Source of the DNA: Nocardioides caeni | GTDB taxonomy: Bacteria; Actinomycetota; Actinomycetes; Propionibacteriales; Nocardioidaceae | Direction of reading: 5' to 3' | NCBI RefSeq assembly: GCF_004912195.1 | Contig: NZ_STGW01000004.1 | Span: 137,764 to 191,811 of the forward strand | Length of the DNA: 54,048 nt | Shown here: in pieces, positions 26,243 to 37,026 of the stretch | How the letters are laid out: the number at the start of each line of letters is the position of its first letter | Position numbering within the stretch: position 1 is the first letter of the stretch | Notes under the pieces: model-generated | The model's input: the letters and a program-made list of their open reading frames with translations, nothing else | The model's database searches: none | Told to the model about the DNA's origin: nothing | Position numbers and translations under genes: made by a program

Positions 26243-27152
26243 AGGTCACCACGTGGGCGCCGGCGACCGGACCCGGCGCGAGGGTGCAGCGCACCCCGCG
26301 CTGGTTGAGCAGCTCGGCCGCGACCCGGGCGTCCGACACGTTCTCGTGCAGCGCGAGCAGGGTCGGCCCCGAGCCGGACAGCAGCACGCCCTCCGGGGTC
26401 GTGGCGCGCAGGTAGGCCTCCACCTCGACCAGGTCCGGGCGCAGGTCCCGCGCCGCCGGCCACAGGTCGTTGGCGAGCAGGTCGCCCACCGCGACGACGT
26501 CGCCGTCGGCGAGCGCCTCCAGCATCGGCTCCGGCACCGGCGGGTCGATCGGCGCGTCCGGCTCGATCACGTCGAAGTGGCGATAGACCGCCGGCGTCGA
26601 CAGGCCCTCGTCCGAGAGCACCACCAGCCACCAGCCGGAGGTCGCGTCCGGCACCGGCGTCACGAGCTGACCGTGGCCGGTGCCGAGCGCCGTCCCACCG
26701 ACCAGGGCGAACGGCACGTCGCTGCCGAGTGTCCCGGCGATCTGGAGCAGGTCGTCGTCGCTGGTCTGCAGGTCCCAGAGGCGGTCCAGGCCGAGCAGGG
26801 TCGCCGCGGCGTCCGCCGAGCCCCCGGCCATGCCGCCCGCGACCGGGATGCCCTTGTCGATGACGATCCGCGCGGCGAGGTCGAGCCCGTGGTGCGCGGT
26901 CAGCGCCCGCCCGGCGCGGACGGCGATGTTGTCCTCGTCGAGCGGTACGCCGGCGACGGGCTCCGTCAGCTCGACCGACCAGTCGTCGGCGTCGGTGACG
27001 GTGACGTCGTCATAGAGGCCGACGGCCTGATAGATCGTCGCCAACGGGTGCAGGCCATCGGGACGCGGGCGACCGACGCCGAGGTGCAGGTTGACCTTCG
27101 CCGGGGCCCGGACGGTGACCGACCACGACGGCGGCAGCTGCGCCGCGGTCAC
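26235..27152 (-). CDS. ispE: 4-diphosphocytidyl-2-C-methyl-D-erythritol kinase
   Basis: A 305-residue GHMP kinase of the non-mevalonate (MEP) isoprenoid pathway. [20 protein letters not shown] at the N-terminus and the ATP-binding loop [17 protein letters not shown] are diagnostic, and [10 protein letters not shown] is the third GHMP motif. The GTG start overlaps the rsmA stop codon (GTGA), and the gene end overlaps the ABC-F start. The order rpfB-rsmA-ispE is conserved in actinobacteria. The product also feeds dimethylallyl-PP to MiaA. Confidence 0.95.
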
Positions 27153-28024
27153 CGGGCCGCCGCCTGCTCGGCGAGGGCGACCGCGATCGCGATGAACTCG
27201 TCGATGCCGAGCGCCTCGCCGCGCGTCAGCGGCTCGATGCCGGCCGTCGCGAGTGCGGCCGAGGCGGCCTCCGCGCCGCCCGCCAGCTCGCGCAGGGCGC
27301 CCCGCAGCGCCTTGCGACGCTGCGCGAACGCCGCGTCGATCACGGCGAACACCTGCTCGCGGGTGACCCGGTCGGTCGGCGGCGCGTGGTGCGTCCAGGC
27401 GACCAGGCCCGAGTCCACGTTGGGCGCGGGCCAGAAGACGTTGCGACCGATGGCGCCGGCGCGTCGTACGTCGGCGAACCAGGCGGCCTTCGCCGACGGC
27501 ACGCCGTAGGTCTTCGACCCCGGCGGTGCGGCCAGCCGGTCGGCGACCTCCGCCTGCACCATCACCAGGCCGTGCTCGAGCGACGGGAGCAGCGCCATCA
27601 GGTGCAGCAGAACCGGCACGGAGACGTTGTAGGGCAGGTTGGCGACCAGGGCCCGCGGCGGCGGCCCCGGCACCTCGGTCACCGCGAGCGCGTCGGCGAG
27701 GACCACACGGAACCGATCGACGTGGCCCGGCGCGAAGGTCGCGATGGTCTGCGGCAGCTCGGCAGCGAGGAGCGGGTCGACCTCGATCGCGGTGACATCC
27801 GCGCCCGTCTCGAGCAGCGCGAGCGTCAGCGACCCCAGGCCGGGCCCGACCTCGAGGACGCTCTCGCCCGCGACGACGCCGGACTCCCGGACGATGCGCC
27901 GCACCGTGTTGGGGTCGATGACGAAGTTCTGGCCGCGCTGCTTGGTCGGTCTCAGGTCCAGCCGCGCCGCGAGGGCCCGGACCTCAGCCGGACCGAGCAG
28001 TCGCGGCGCGGAGGTCTCGGTCAT
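27149..28024 (-). CDS. rsmA: 16S rRNA (adenine1518-N6/adenine1519-N6)-dimethyltransferase
   Basis: A 291-residue SAM-dependent methyltransferase (KsgA) that dimethylates two adjacent adenosines in the 16S rRNA 3' helix. [18 protein letters not shown], the SAM motif [16 protein letters not shown] and the catalytic [12 protein letters not shown] are intact, and the C-terminal helical domain ([15 protein letters not shown]) is present. The ATG at 28024 places these motifs at the usual distance. It sits between rpfB and ispE. Confidence 0.96.
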   Translation of the reverse strand: MTETSAPRLLGPAEVRALAARLDLRPTKQRGQNFVIDPNTVRRIVRESGVVAGESVLEVGPGLGSLTLALLETGADVTAIEVDPLLAAELPQTIATFAPGHVDRFRVVLADALAVTEVPGPPPRALVANLPYNVSVPVLLHLMALLPSLEHGLVMVQAEVADRLAAPPGSKTYGVPSAKAAWFADVRRAGAIGRNVFWPAPNVDSGLVAWTHHAPPTDRVTREQVFAVIDAAFAQRRKALRGALRELAGGAEAASAALATAGIEPLTRGEALGIDEFIAIAVALAEQAAAR

Positions 28025-28059
28025 GGACCTCAGCCTAGGGCGTTCCCCCGCGGTCGCAG

Positions 28060-29322
<1,263 letters not shown>

Positions 29323-29411
29323 TCAGTCATCCACCAGAACAGGTGCGCCGCGCCGATGCAAACTCGCGCAGGCGTGTCCACGCTCAGCGGGTGACCCACC
29401 TCACCCAATTT

Positions 29412-29429
29412 TGCTAACTTTTGTTAGCA
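29412..29429. promoter_or_regulatory. Palindrome over the tatD stop codon, upstream of rpfB
   Basis: TGCTAAC-TTTT-GTTAGCA is a perfect 7-bp inverted repeat in an AT-rich island that stands out in this GC-rich sequence. It contains the tatD stop codon and lies about 190 bases before rpfB. It may be an operator or part of the rpfB promoter; the lack of a T run argues against a terminator. Confidence 0.45.
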
Positions 29430-30286
29430 GTCGGGGCCGCGGGCCAGACGCCACCGAAGGCCGCGAAGGTCGAGCCCTCCACGGCGGCGCAGAGCTCGCC
29501 CAGGTCCTCGCCGCGGACCTCGGCCATGAGCCGCATCGTCAGCGGCACCAGATAGGAGGCATTGGTCTGGCCACGGTGCGGGTGGGGGGTGAGATAGGGC
29601 GCGTCGGTCTCGACCAGGATCCGGTCCCGCGGAGCGATCCGGAGCGCCTCGCGCAGCGGCTCGGCGTTCTTGAAGGTGACCGTGCCGGCGAAGGACAGGT
29701 GGGCGCCCCGGTCGAGGCAGGCGCGGGCGAAGTCCGCGTCACCGGAGAAGCAGTGCATCACCCAGCGCTCGGGCGCACCCTCGGCATCGAGGACCTCGAG
29801 CACCTCGTCGTGGGTGTCGCGGTCGTGGATGACCAGGGTCTTGTCGAGCCGCTTCGCGAGGTCGATGTGCCGACGGAACGACTCGACCTGGATCGCGCGC
29901 CCGTCCTCGCCGGTCCGGAACGCATCGAGGCCGGTCTCCCCCACCGCCCGCACGCCGTCGTGCGCGCCGGCCAGCTCCTCGATCTCGTCCCACGCGGCCT
30001 CGAGCGCGACGCGGCCACCCTCGGCGTGGATCCGGGGCGCCTCGTTGGGGTGCAGCGCCACGCCGGCGACGAGTCCGGGATGCCGCTGGGCCGCCTCGAC
30101 CGCCCAGCGGGCGCCCCGCAGGTCGCAGCCGATCTGGACGATCCGGGTCACGCCCACCGCCGCGGCCGCGGCGATCGCCTCCCCGGCGTCCCACGGATCG
30201 CCGCCACGACCGATGTCGAGGTGGCAGTGGTTGTCGACCACGGGATGCGGCAGCGCCGCCGGGACCGGCGCCTCCGGCCGGGTCAC
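29414..30286 (-). CDS. tatD: TatD family metal-dependent hydrolase
   Basis: A 290-residue TIM-barrel deoxyribonuclease-like hydrolase. DNHCHLD at the N-terminus supplies the first metal-binding histidines; GETGLDAFR, VIHDRDTHDEVL, MHCFSGD and VETDAPYLTPHPHRG complete the active site. TatD acts as a 3'-5' exonuclease in other bacteria. The GTG at 30286 overlaps the stop of the upstream hydrolase gene (GTGA). The position next to rpfB is conserved. Confidence 0.93.
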   Translation of the reverse strand: MTRPEAPVPAALPHPVVDNHCHLDIGRGGDPWDAGEAIAAAAAVGVTRIVQIGCDLRGARWAVEAAQRHPGLVAGVALHPNEAPRIHAEGGRVALEAAWDEIEELAGAHDGVRAVGETGLDAFRTGEDGRAIQVESFRRHIDLAKRLDKTLVIHDRDTHDEVLEVLDAEGAPERWVMHCFSGDADFARACLDRGAHLSFAGTVTFKNAEPLREALRIAPRDRILVETDAPYLTPHPHRGQTNASYLVPLTMRLMAEVRGEDLGELCAAVEGSTFAAFGGVWPAAPTANKS

Positions 30287-31155
30287 GCCGGGCTGCTCCC
30301 CACCCGGTCGAGGATCGCCTCGGCCAGGACGTCGGGAGCCTGCGTCGGGATCCAGTGGGAGATGCCCGCCAGCTCGACGAAGCGGTACGGCGCCCCGCTC
30401 ACCCAGCGCGCGGTGTGCTCCGCGCCCCAGCGACCCAGCGCCAGGTCCTCGTCGCTCCACACCAGCGTCGTCGGCACACCGACGACCTTGGCCCGCATCG
30501 CGCGCGGGTCGTTGAGCAGGAGGGCGCGGTACCAGCCGAGCGCGCCCGGGAGCGCGCCACTGTCGACGACCTCCCGCTTGATCCGGGCGATCTCGTCGCG
30601 GTCCAGGCCCGCGTGGGCGAGCTGCCGGTCGCTGCCCTTGTCGATGCGGCGCAGGACCGCCTCGGGCAGCCGCGGCAGCTGGAAGGCGAGCATGTACCAG
30701 GACAGCAGCAGCTGACGCGAGCGCACCATCGAGGTCAGGAAGGCGCCGGGGTGCGGCACGGAGACCGCCGTGAGGGAGCGCACCCGGTCGGCGTGGTGCT
30801 GGCCCAGCGCCCACGCCACGATCGCACCCCAGTCGTGGCCGACGACGTGGGCGCGGCCGGTGGGACCGGCGACGACATCGATCAGGGCGGCCGCGTCGGC
30901 AGCGAGCTCGCTGACCCGGTAGTCCCGGCGTCGCTTCGGCCGGGCGCCCGGAGCATAGCCGCGCTGGTCGAGGGCGAGGGTGCGGTAGCCGGCCTCGTTG
31001 AGGATCGGGGTGACCGCTCCCCAGCAGGTCGCCCGCTCGGGGAAGCCGTGGAGGAGGACGATCGGCTCGCCCTCGATCGGCCCCTCGTCGATCACGTCGA
31101 GGACAAGTCCCGCCCGCTCGACGGTCGTGATCCGGGCCAGAGCCTGCTCAGTCAT
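30283..31155 (-). CDS. Alpha/beta hydrolase (epoxide hydrolase-like)
   Basis: A 290-residue hydrolase with [14 protein letters not shown], the nucleophile elbow [11 protein letters not shown] (Asp nucleophile) and the terminal [12 protein letters not shown] (catalytic His). It overlaps both rsmI (8 bases) and tatD (4 bases), so it belongs to the same transcript. In M. tuberculosis metS lies between rsmI and tatD; here no metS is present and this hydrolase occupies the gap. Substrate unknown. Confidence 0.85.
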   Translation of the reverse strand: MTEQALARITTVERAGLVLDVIDEGPIEGEPIVLLHGFPERATCWGAVTPILNEAGYRTLALDQRGYAPGARPKRRRDYRVSELAADAAALIDVVAGPTGRAHVVGHDWGAIVAWALGQHHADRVRSLTAVSVPHPGAFLTSMVRSRQLLLSWYMLAFQLPRLPEAVLRRIDKGSDRQLAHAGLDRDEIARIKREVVDSGALPGALGWYRALLLNDPRAMRAKVVGVPTTLVWSDEDLALGRWGAEHTARWVSGAPYRFVELAGISHWIPTQAPDVLAEAILDRVGSSPA

Positions 31156-31984
31156 CGATGTGCACCACCTGGTAGACGTCACGCTTGGGGATCCCAGCCT
31201 GCACCGCGACCGCCGCGATCGCGTCCTTGCGCCGCATGCCGGACTCCTCCAGCTCCGCCACGGCCGCTCGCAGGCTCGCCGGGTCGCTCGCCACACCGGC
31301 CGCGGGATCGGCTCCGGCGACGACGATGGTCACCTCGCCCCGGATGCCGTCGGCGGCCCACGCCGCGAGGTCGGCGAGCGGCCCGCGTCGTACCTCCTCG
31401 TGGGTCTTGGTCAGCTCGCGGCACACGGCGGCGGCGCGGTCGGCGCCCAGCGCGTCGCGCATCGCCTCGAGCGCGGCGAGGGTGCGGTGCGGAGCCTCGA
31501 AGAACACCATCGTGCGCTGCTCGGCGCCGAGGTCGGCCAGCCGACGCGACCGCTCCCCCGCCTTGCGGGGCAGGAAGCCCTCGAAGCAGAAGCGGTCCAC
31601 GGGCAGGCCCGACACGGCCAGCGCGGTGAGCACCGCCGACGGGCCGGGGACCGCCGTCACGCGGATGTCCGCCTCGACCGCTGCCGCGACGAGGCGGTAG
31701 CCGGGGTCGGAGACGCTCGGCATCCCGGCGTCGGTCACGAGGACGACCCGCTCCCCGGCCTGCAGCGCCTCGACGAGCGCCGGGGTGCGCGCGGCCTCGT
31801 TGCCCTCGAAGTAGGACACGATCCGGCCCGACAGCTCGATCCCGAGGTCGCTGACCAGCCGGCGCAGGCGCCGGGTGTCCTCGGCCGCGATCACGTCGGC
31901 ACCGGCCAGCTCGGCGGCCAGCCGCGGCGGCGCGTCGCCGACCTGCCCGATCGGGGTGCCTGCCAGCACGAGGACTCCGGTCAC
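31148..31984 (-). CDS. rsmI: 16S rRNA (cytidine1402-2'-O)-methyltransferase
   Basis: A 278-residue SAM-dependent methyltransferase acting on C1402 in the decoding centre. The start [50 protein letters not shown] and [16 protein letters not shown] are family signatures. The GTG at 31984 is the only start that keeps the first motif, as upstream ATGs in other frames hit stops at once. It is divergent from pmt, as in mycobacteria. Confidence 0.95.
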   Translation of the reverse strand: MTGVLVLAGTPIGQVGDAPPRLAAELAGADVIAAEDTRRLRRLVSDLGIELSGRIVSYFEGNEAARTPALVEALQAGERVVLVTDAGMPSVSDPGYRLVAAAVEADIRVTAVPGPSAVLTALAVSGLPVDRFCFEGFLPRKAGERSRRLADLGAEQRTMVFFEAPHRTLAALEAMRDALGADRAAAVCRELTKTHEEVRRGPLADLAAWAADGIRGEVTIVVAGADPAAGVASDPASLRAAVAELEESGMRRKDAIAAVAVQAGIPKRDVYQVVHIDD

Positions 31985-32013
31985 AGTCGCATCATTGCAG
32001 CCGGGGGTTTCGA

Positions 32014-32077
32014 GGCTCGCTGGCGCTCGCACCTCAACCACCGGCGGGCTCGCTGGCGCTCGCACCTCAACCACCGG
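32014..32077. repeat. Tandem 31-bp REP-like repeat in the rsmI/pmt promoter gap
   Basis: Two identical copies, at 32014-32044 and 32047-32077, begin GGCTCGCTGGCGCTCGCACC and end TCAACCACCGG. The period is 33 bases. The block GGTTTCGAGGCTCGC just before the first copy matches the general form of the Nocardioides REP-like repeats also seen near miaB. Confidence 0.75.
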
Positions 32078-32098
32078 CAGTGCGTAGGCTTGCGCCCC

Positions 32099-33868
32099 GT
32101 GACCGCTGTCAGGGAGGAGACCGCCACCGTCGGCCTCTCCACGACGGCGACCGGACGTCCGGTCCCCCGGGCGGTCGACCGCGCGCTGGCGCCGCTGCAG
32201 CGACGGCCGGACCTGCGCGAGCGGTTGATGGGCTGGCTCGGCCCGCTCGCCGTCGCGATCCTGACGCTCGACCTCCGGCTGGTCGGTCTCGGCGACCCGC
32301 AGCGCTTCGCGTTCGACGAGACGTACTACGCCAAGGACGGGTGGTCGCTGCTCAACAACGGCTACATCCAGACCTACCTCGGCGACGTCGACGGCAACAC
32401 CGGCAACGAGATCAACGACGACATCCTCGCCGGCCACGTGCAGGGCGTCTGGACCGGCGAGCCGTCGCTGGCCGTGCACCCCGACGTCGGCAAGTGGCTG
32501 ATCGCGCTCGGCGAGAAGGCCTTCGGCATGGATCCCTTCGGTTGGCGCTTCGCGTCGGCCGTCGCGGGCGCGCTGATGGTGCTCGTGCTGTGCCGGCTCG
32601 TACGACGCCTCACCGGCTCCACGCTCCTGGGCTGCGTTGCCGGGGCCCTGCTGATGCTCGACGGACTGCACTTCGTGCTCTCCCGCCTGGCCCTGCTCGA
32701 CATCTTCCTCGCGCTCTTCATCGTCTGCGGGGTGCATTGCGTCATCGCCGACCGCGCCTGGTTGCGGGCGCGACTGGGGCGGCGAGCGGAGCAGCAACCG
32801 GGCGTGCCCCTGTCCGGCTGGGGTGGGCGAGTCCTGCTCCGTCCGTGGCTGCTCGCTGGTGGCGTGTGCTGGGGCCTGGCGATCGGCACCAAGTGGACGG
32901 CCCTCTATCCGCTGGCGGCGTTCGGCGTCCTGTGCTGGATCTGGAGCGCGGGTGCGCGGCGGATGCTCGGCGTGCGGTGGCCCCTCCTCAAGGGCGCGGT
33001 CGCCGACGGCGTACCGGCCTTCCTGCACCTCGTGGTGGTCGCCGGCCTCGTCTACGTCGCGACCTGGGGCGGCTGGCTGGCCAACGCCGACCAGTACGAG
33101 GAGCACCTCAGCGCGACGCAGTACCGCCAGTACACGGGCGAGGGCCACTGCTCGGATCCCGACGAGAACGGGGACCGGGACTACGTCCCCACCGACCTCG
33201 ACAAGTCCCAGCGGTGGCCGACCGCGGACGAGCCGGATGCGAAGGGCCCGGCGGAGGCGGCGCAGTCACTGCGCTCGCTCTGGTACTACCACCAAGACGT
33301 GTTCACCTTCCACACCCACTTCCTCAACTGCGCCGAGCACTTCTATGAGTCGAAGCCGTCGAGCTGGCTGCTGATCAACCGGCCGGTCGGGGTGGCGGTC
33401 ACCAACGACATCCCGCCGGGCACGGACGGCTGCGACGCACCGGCCGACAGCGAGTGCATCCGGCAGGTGCTGCTCATCCCCACGCCCGTGCTGTGGTGGG
33501 GCGGCATCGTCGCCCTGCTGTTCTCCGTGGTGATGTGGATCGGCGCCCGCGACTGGCGCTTCGGCGTCGCCGTCGTGGGGGTGCTGTCGACCTGGCTGCC
33601 GTGGCTGCAGTACGACGACCGGCCGATCTTCCTCTTCTATGCGATCGCGATCCTGCCGTTCACCCTCATCGCGATCACCCTCAGCATCGGGACCCTGATC
33701 GGGCCCTCACGCCTGCCGTCGGCCCGGCGGACGGCAGGCGTGATCGTGGGAGGCGCGTTCTTCATCCTCGTGCTCGCGAACTTCATCTGGTTCTGGCCGA
33801 TCTGGACCAACCAGCTGCTCACCCAGAGCGGGTGGCAGGACCGGGTGTTCTTCGCCCGCTGGATCTAG
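32099..33868 (+). CDS. pmt: Dolichyl-phosphate-mannose--protein mannosyltransferase
   Basis: A 589-residue GT39 membrane glycosyltransferase, orthologous in position to Rv1002c, that O-mannosylates secreted proteins using polyprenyl-phosphomannose. The catalytic acidic pair is in [37 protein letters not shown] follows as expected. About ten membrane segments and a C-terminal PMT_4TMC-like region ([20 protein letters not shown]) are present. The GTG at 32099 is chosen; its promoter must lie in or after the tandem repeat. A candidate acceptor in this window is the secreted Thr-rich protein near the flagellar genes. Confidence 0.93.
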   Translation: MTAVREETATVGLSTTATGRPVPRAVDRALAPLQRRPDLRERLMGWLGPLAVAILTLDLRLVGLGDPQRFAFDETYYAKDGWSLLNNGYIQTYLGDVDGNTGNEINDDILAGHVQGVWTGEPSLAVHPDVGKWLIALGEKAFGMDPFGWRFASAVAGALMVLVLCRLVRRLTGSTLLGCVAGALLMLDGLHFVLSRLALLDIFLALFIVCGVHCVIADRAWLRARLGRRAEQQPGVPLSGWGGRVLLRPWLLAGGVCWGLAIGTKWTALYPLAAFGVLCWIWSAGARRMLGVRWPLLKGAVADGVPAFLHLVVVAGLVYVATWGGWLANADQYEEHLSATQYRQYTGEGHCSDPDENGDRDYVPTDLDKSQRWPTADEPDAKGPAEAAQSLRSLWYYHQDVFTFHTHFLNCAEHFYESKPSSWLLINRPVGVAVTNDIPPGTDGCDAPADSECIRQVLLIPTPVLWWGGIVALLFSVVMWIGARDWRFGVAVVGVLSTWLPWLQYDDRPIFLFYAIAILPFTLIAITLSIGTLIGPSRLPSARRTAGVIVGGAFFILVLANFIWFWPIWTNQLLTQSGWQDRVFFARWI

Positions 33869-34095
33869 CCGCTGGCTGAGGCACGAGCCGAGGCCGGGCC
33901 GCGACGGCGGTCGAGCGCCCGGCACTGGCACCGCGCGCGAGCACCTCGGGAGGGAGGGTCGCGGCCCACAATCCGCGATGCCGGCCGGCGCGACCGCCGC
34001 CGCGGCGATCGGGGAGCAGCCGATCCGAACCTGCGGACCAGCTCGCTGCTGGTTCTCTACCCGCCTCCCCCCATCGCATCCGGGGGCAGCCGCGA

Positions 34096-34890
34096 TCAGG
34101 CCGCGCGGGAGGGCTTCGCGGGAGCGCCGACCGAACGTCGGAGGTCCTCGAAGATCCGCTGCAGCAGGCGCGAGACCTGGACCTGCGTCACGCCGAGCTC
34201 GTCGGCGATCTCCTGCTGGGTCCGCTGCTCATAGAACCGCAGCTGCAGGATCCGGCGGTCGCGGGGCTTGAGCTTGCGGCAGGCGGGCCCCAGCATGGCG
34301 ACCGCCTCGCTGTGCCCGAAGCCGGGATCGAGGTCGGGCAGGACCTCCCCGAGGGTCGCACCGGACGGGGTGAGCGGCTCATCGAGCGAGGTGGCGTGCA
34401 CGAGGTCACCCGCTCCGCGCGCCTCCAGGACCTCCTCGACGTCGCAGTCGAGCTCCTCGGCCAGCTCCTGGACCGTCGGCGGACGGCCGAGCAGCTGTCC
34501 GAGCTCCTCGTCGGCGTGCGCGAGTCGCGGCCGCAGCTCCTGGATCCGCCGCGGCGGGCGCACCAGCCAGGTCATCGAGCGGAAGTGGCGCTTGATCTCA
34601 CCGAGGATGCTCGGCACGGCGAACACCAGGAGATCGTCGCCCCGCTCGGGGTCGAAGCCCTGGACCGCCTTGGTGAGGGCCAGGCAGGCGACCTGCTCCA
34701 GCTCCTCCTGGCTCTGTCCGCGGTGCCGGTAGCGGCCGGCGAGGGACTTGGCGACCGGGATGTTGAGCACGATGACCTGCTCGAGGAGGTCGTCGCGCTC
34801 GGCGCCGGTGGCTGCGGCCGCCTGGGCGAGCAGATCGGCGGTGCGGGTCCGACGGTCGCTGGACGTGGTTGTCTTCACAGTGGTGGGCAT
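34096..34890 (-). CDS. SigB/SigF-type RNA polymerase sigma factor
   Basis: A 264-residue sigma-70 factor of the stress/sporulation group. Region 2 (ALTKAVQGFDPERGDDLLVF, then AVPSILGEIKRHFR), region 3 (RPPRRIQELRPRL, PPTVQELAEELDCDVEEV) and region 4 with the helix-turn-helix TQQEIADELGVTQVQVSRLL are complete. The IVLNIPVAKSLAGRYRHRGQ region is typical of SigB/F/G proteins. No anti-sigma factor is adjacent, which is unusual for the group. The ATG at 34890 is used. A GTTA-N14-GGGTGG element upstream suggests self-activation. Confidence 0.92.
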   Translation of the reverse strand: MPTTVKTTTSSDRRTRTADLLAQAAAATGAERDDLLEQVIVLNIPVAKSLAGRYRHRGQSQEELEQVACLALTKAVQGFDPERGDDLLVFAVPSILGEIKRHFRSMTWLVRPPRRIQELRPRLAHADEELGQLLGRPPTVQELAEELDCDVEEVLEARGAGDLVHATSLDEPLTPSGATLGEVLPDLDPGFGHSEAVAMLGPACRKLKPRDRRILQLRFYEQRTQQEIADELGVTQVQVSRLLQRIFEDLRRSVGAPAKPSRAA

Positions 34891-34986
34891 GACTGGCTCC
34901 CAACATTCGAATGCCGGCGGACGGGGGGCTCCGGCCGCGTCGTACCTCGTGTTGAACACGCCTACCGTAGCGCTTTGGGACCATGG

Positions 34987-35013
34987 ATACCACCCGAAAT
35001 GACTAGTCTTAAC
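34987..35013 (-). promoter_or_regulatory. Candidate SigF-like promoter of the sigma gene
   Basis: On the minus strand GTTA at 35013-35010, 14 bases and GGGTGGTAT at 34995-34987 approximate the GTTT-N14-16-GGGTAT pattern of actinobacterial SigB/SigF promoters. It lies about 100 bases before the sigma gene. Confidence 0.35.
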
Positions 35014-35086
35014 CATCCGAAGTGGTCAGCGAGAAGAGGACGGCGCCCGACCGTAACGGTGGGCCGAGGCAGCGGTTGATCCTCAC

Positions 35087-35446
35087 GTGGAGCAGATCAT
35101 GGTGGCCCTCAGCCCGTTCACCCGCCGCAGCCGTTCGCTGGCCGTCAGCCACGTCGAGCAGGAGCTGGGTCGCGGGCTGGAGCAGGGCGAGCACGTGATC
35201 GTCCACGACGCCGTCGCCGACGAGTACTTCAGCGCCCAGGTCGCCGACGTCGAGTTCGACCTCACCGACACCAGCTATCGCCTCGAGATCGGCGGGCGGA
35301 TCACCTCGGCCGAGGCAGCCGAGTGGATGGCCCCGCCCAGCGACGACGACCGCCTGACCACACGCGACATCGTCGACCTGCTCGCCGAGCTGCGGCGCAG
35401 CGAGCGCAGCGTCTCCGCGGCCCTCGACGACCTCCGGGCCCGGTGA
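35087..35446 (+). CDS. Small hypothetical protein
   Basis: A protein of 119 residues (GTG at 35087) or 115 (ATG at 35099). The core GEHVIVHDAVADEYFSAQVADVEFDLTDTSYRLEIGGRI suggests a small beta-barrel, followed by a helical tail DIVDLLAELRRSERSVSAAL. I recognise no family. It lies between the divergent sigma-factor gene and the DevR-like gene, so a link to stress control is possible. Confidence 0.6.
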   Translation: MEQIMVALSPFTRRSRSLAVSHVEQELGRGLEQGEHVIVHDAVADEYFSAQVADVEFDLTDTSYRLEIGGRITSAEAAEWMAPPSDDDRLTTRDIVDLLAELRRSERSVSAALDDLRAR

Positions 35447-35483
35447 CAGCGGCCGTTCGTCCCGGCCCGCGTAGTCCCAACTG

Positions 35484-35503
35484 ATCAGGCCTTTCGTCCC
35501 TCC
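35484..35503. promoter_or_regulatory. Candidate DevR/DosR box upstream of the response regulator
   Basis: The 20 bases with core AGGCCTTTCGTCCCT fit the TTSGGGACTWWAGTCCCSAA DosR motif at most central positions, lacking three or four. A second half-site, TAGTCCCAA, lies at 35472-35480. Both are 58-90 bases before the regulator start. Confidence 0.45.
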
Positions 35504-35560
35504 GGTCAGAAGTGCCACAGAGTGGCCATCGCGGGCCGTTCCACCCCGCACAATCGACGT

Positions 35561-36256
35561 GTGCCTCAACAAGACGTGATCCGCGTGTACCTCGTCGACG
35601 ACCACGAAGTCGTCCGCCGGGGTGTCGCGAGCCTGCTCGAGACCGATCCCACCATCGAGGTCGTCGGCCAGTCCGGGAGTGCGGCCGTCGCCCTCCACGA
35701 GATCCTCGACCTGCGTCCCGACGTCGCGATCCTCGACGCCCACCTCGGCGACGGGACGGGGGTGGACATCTGCCGCGAGATGCGGTCGGTCGACCCGTCG
35801 ATCAAGGGACTGATCCTCACGACGTACGACGACCCCGACGCCATCTCCTCGGCCATCCTCGCCGGTGCCTCGGGCTACGTGCTGAAGAAGATCGAGGGCA
35901 ACTCGCTGCTCAGCGGCATCAAGCTCGTCGCCGGTGGTCACTCGCTCATCGACCCCACCGTTGCCAGCCGCGTCGTGGAGCAGATGGAGCTGCAGCGCAA
36001 GTCGCTCGACGTCATCTGCGAGCTCACGCCGCAGCAGCGCAAGATCTTCTTCCTCATCGCCGAGGGCATGACCAACCGCCAGATCGCCGAGGAGCTCTTC
36101 CTCGCCGAGAAGACGGTCAAGAACCACGTCACGGGCCTGCTCGCCCGGCTGGGCCTGCAGCACCGCACCCAGGCCGCGCTGCTCGCCGTACGGCTGAAGG
36201 GCGGGGACGGGTCGACGTCCGTGGCCTCCGCTCCGCCTGCGCGTCGCGTCGGCTGA
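35561..36256 (+). CDS. DevR/DosR-like NarL-family response regulator
   Basis: A 231-residue two-component regulator. The receiver has the acidic pocket in YLVDDHEVVRRG and the phospho-acceptor Asp59 in DVAILDAHLGDG; the LuxR-type helix-turn-helix is LTPQQRKIFFLIAEGMTNRQ plus the FLAEKTVKNHVTGLLARLGL that closely follows DevR of mycobacteria (hypoxia and NO response). No histidine kinase is encoded nearby, so its DosS-like partner must be elsewhere. The GTG at 35561 fits the family N-terminus. Confidence 0.85.
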   Translation: MPQQDVIRVYLVDDHEVVRRGVASLLETDPTIEVVGQSGSAAVALHEILDLRPDVAILDAHLGDGTGVDICREMRSVDPSIKGLILTTYDDPDAISSAILAGASGYVLKKIEGNSLLSGIKLVAGGHSLIDPTVASRVVEQMELQRKSLDVICELTPQQRKIFFLIAEGMTNRQIAEELFLAEKTVKNHVTGLLARLGLQHRTQAALLAVRLKGGDGSTSVASAPPARRVG

Positions 36257-36339
36257 CTTCCCGATCGCTCAGCCGCGGTCCGACAGGATCGCGCGCGGGT
36301 GCAGCAGCGCAACGACCCGCGACGAGCGGACGGCGCGGG

Positions 36340-37026
36340 TCAGCCGGACAGGACGACGTTGCGGACGCCGCCGGCCCGCCAGGAGGTCGGCCGCGACGTC
36401 GACACTGCAGCAGCCGTCGCCGGAGGCTCCTCGGCGGCGTGCTGGAGATGGGCCGCGAGCGCCGCTCCGCGGGCGCCGGCGGCAACCCGCTCACCGGCCC
36501 GGACCCATCAGCACCGCGGTGCCGTCCGGGCGCACGATCACGTTGCCGGCGCGCACGTCGCGGCGGGCGAAGCCGCCGTCCGGCAGCGTGTGGAGGTGGT
36601 CGAGCGCGGAGGCCACCTGGCCCAGCCAGGCCAGGACGACCTCGGGCGGGGCAGGTTCCTGGTCACGCATCGAGGTGCCGTCGACCCACACGTGGGCGGA
36701 GTAGAACAGGTCGGCGTCCTCCTCGGCGACCCCGTGAGCGCTCAGCGGCGGCCCGACAAAGCTGTCGACGTGGACGGCCAGATGTGGGTGCCGGGCGGTG
36801 CGCAGCCGTTCGCTGCGCTCGAGGATCTTGCGGAAGAGCTGCTCGTCGACGCCGCTGAGCAGCTTGAGCCCGACCCGTGTCCCCGGTGGTCGGCGACCCC
36901 GCGCCGGAGCTCGGCCTCGTAGACCACGCCGATGCCGCCCTTGCGGAAGCTGCTGGGCCGGCGCACGCCGTAGAGGGAGCGATCGCGGGGCGGGCCGGTC
37001 ACGGCGGCGTACGGCGCGATGTCCAT
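36340..37026 (-). pseudogene. Kinase-like gene with frame breaks
   Basis: Pieces of one protein-kinase-like protein lie in three frames. The first (start ATG 37026) has MDIAPYAAVTGPPRDRSLYG and a glycine-loop-like FRKGGIGVVYEAELRRG. After a break near 36871-36900 the second reads VGLKLLSGVDEQLFRKILER and ends in FARRDVRAGNVIVRPDGTAV LMGPG before a stop at 36491. The likely C-terminal tail, ERVAAGARGAALAAHLQHAAE, follows in the third frame to the stop at 36340. Even the intact form would have RRD in place of HRD and no DFG, so it may have been a pseudokinase. Gene decay or local sequence error are both possible. Confidence 0.7.

Noticed and set aside
33869..34095. A short gene or repeat between pmt and the sigma-factor gene
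   Set aside because: Open frames here are short and Arg/Pro-rich without a convincing start; a stretch at 33869-33900 is faintly like the REP-type repeats but too diverged to support.
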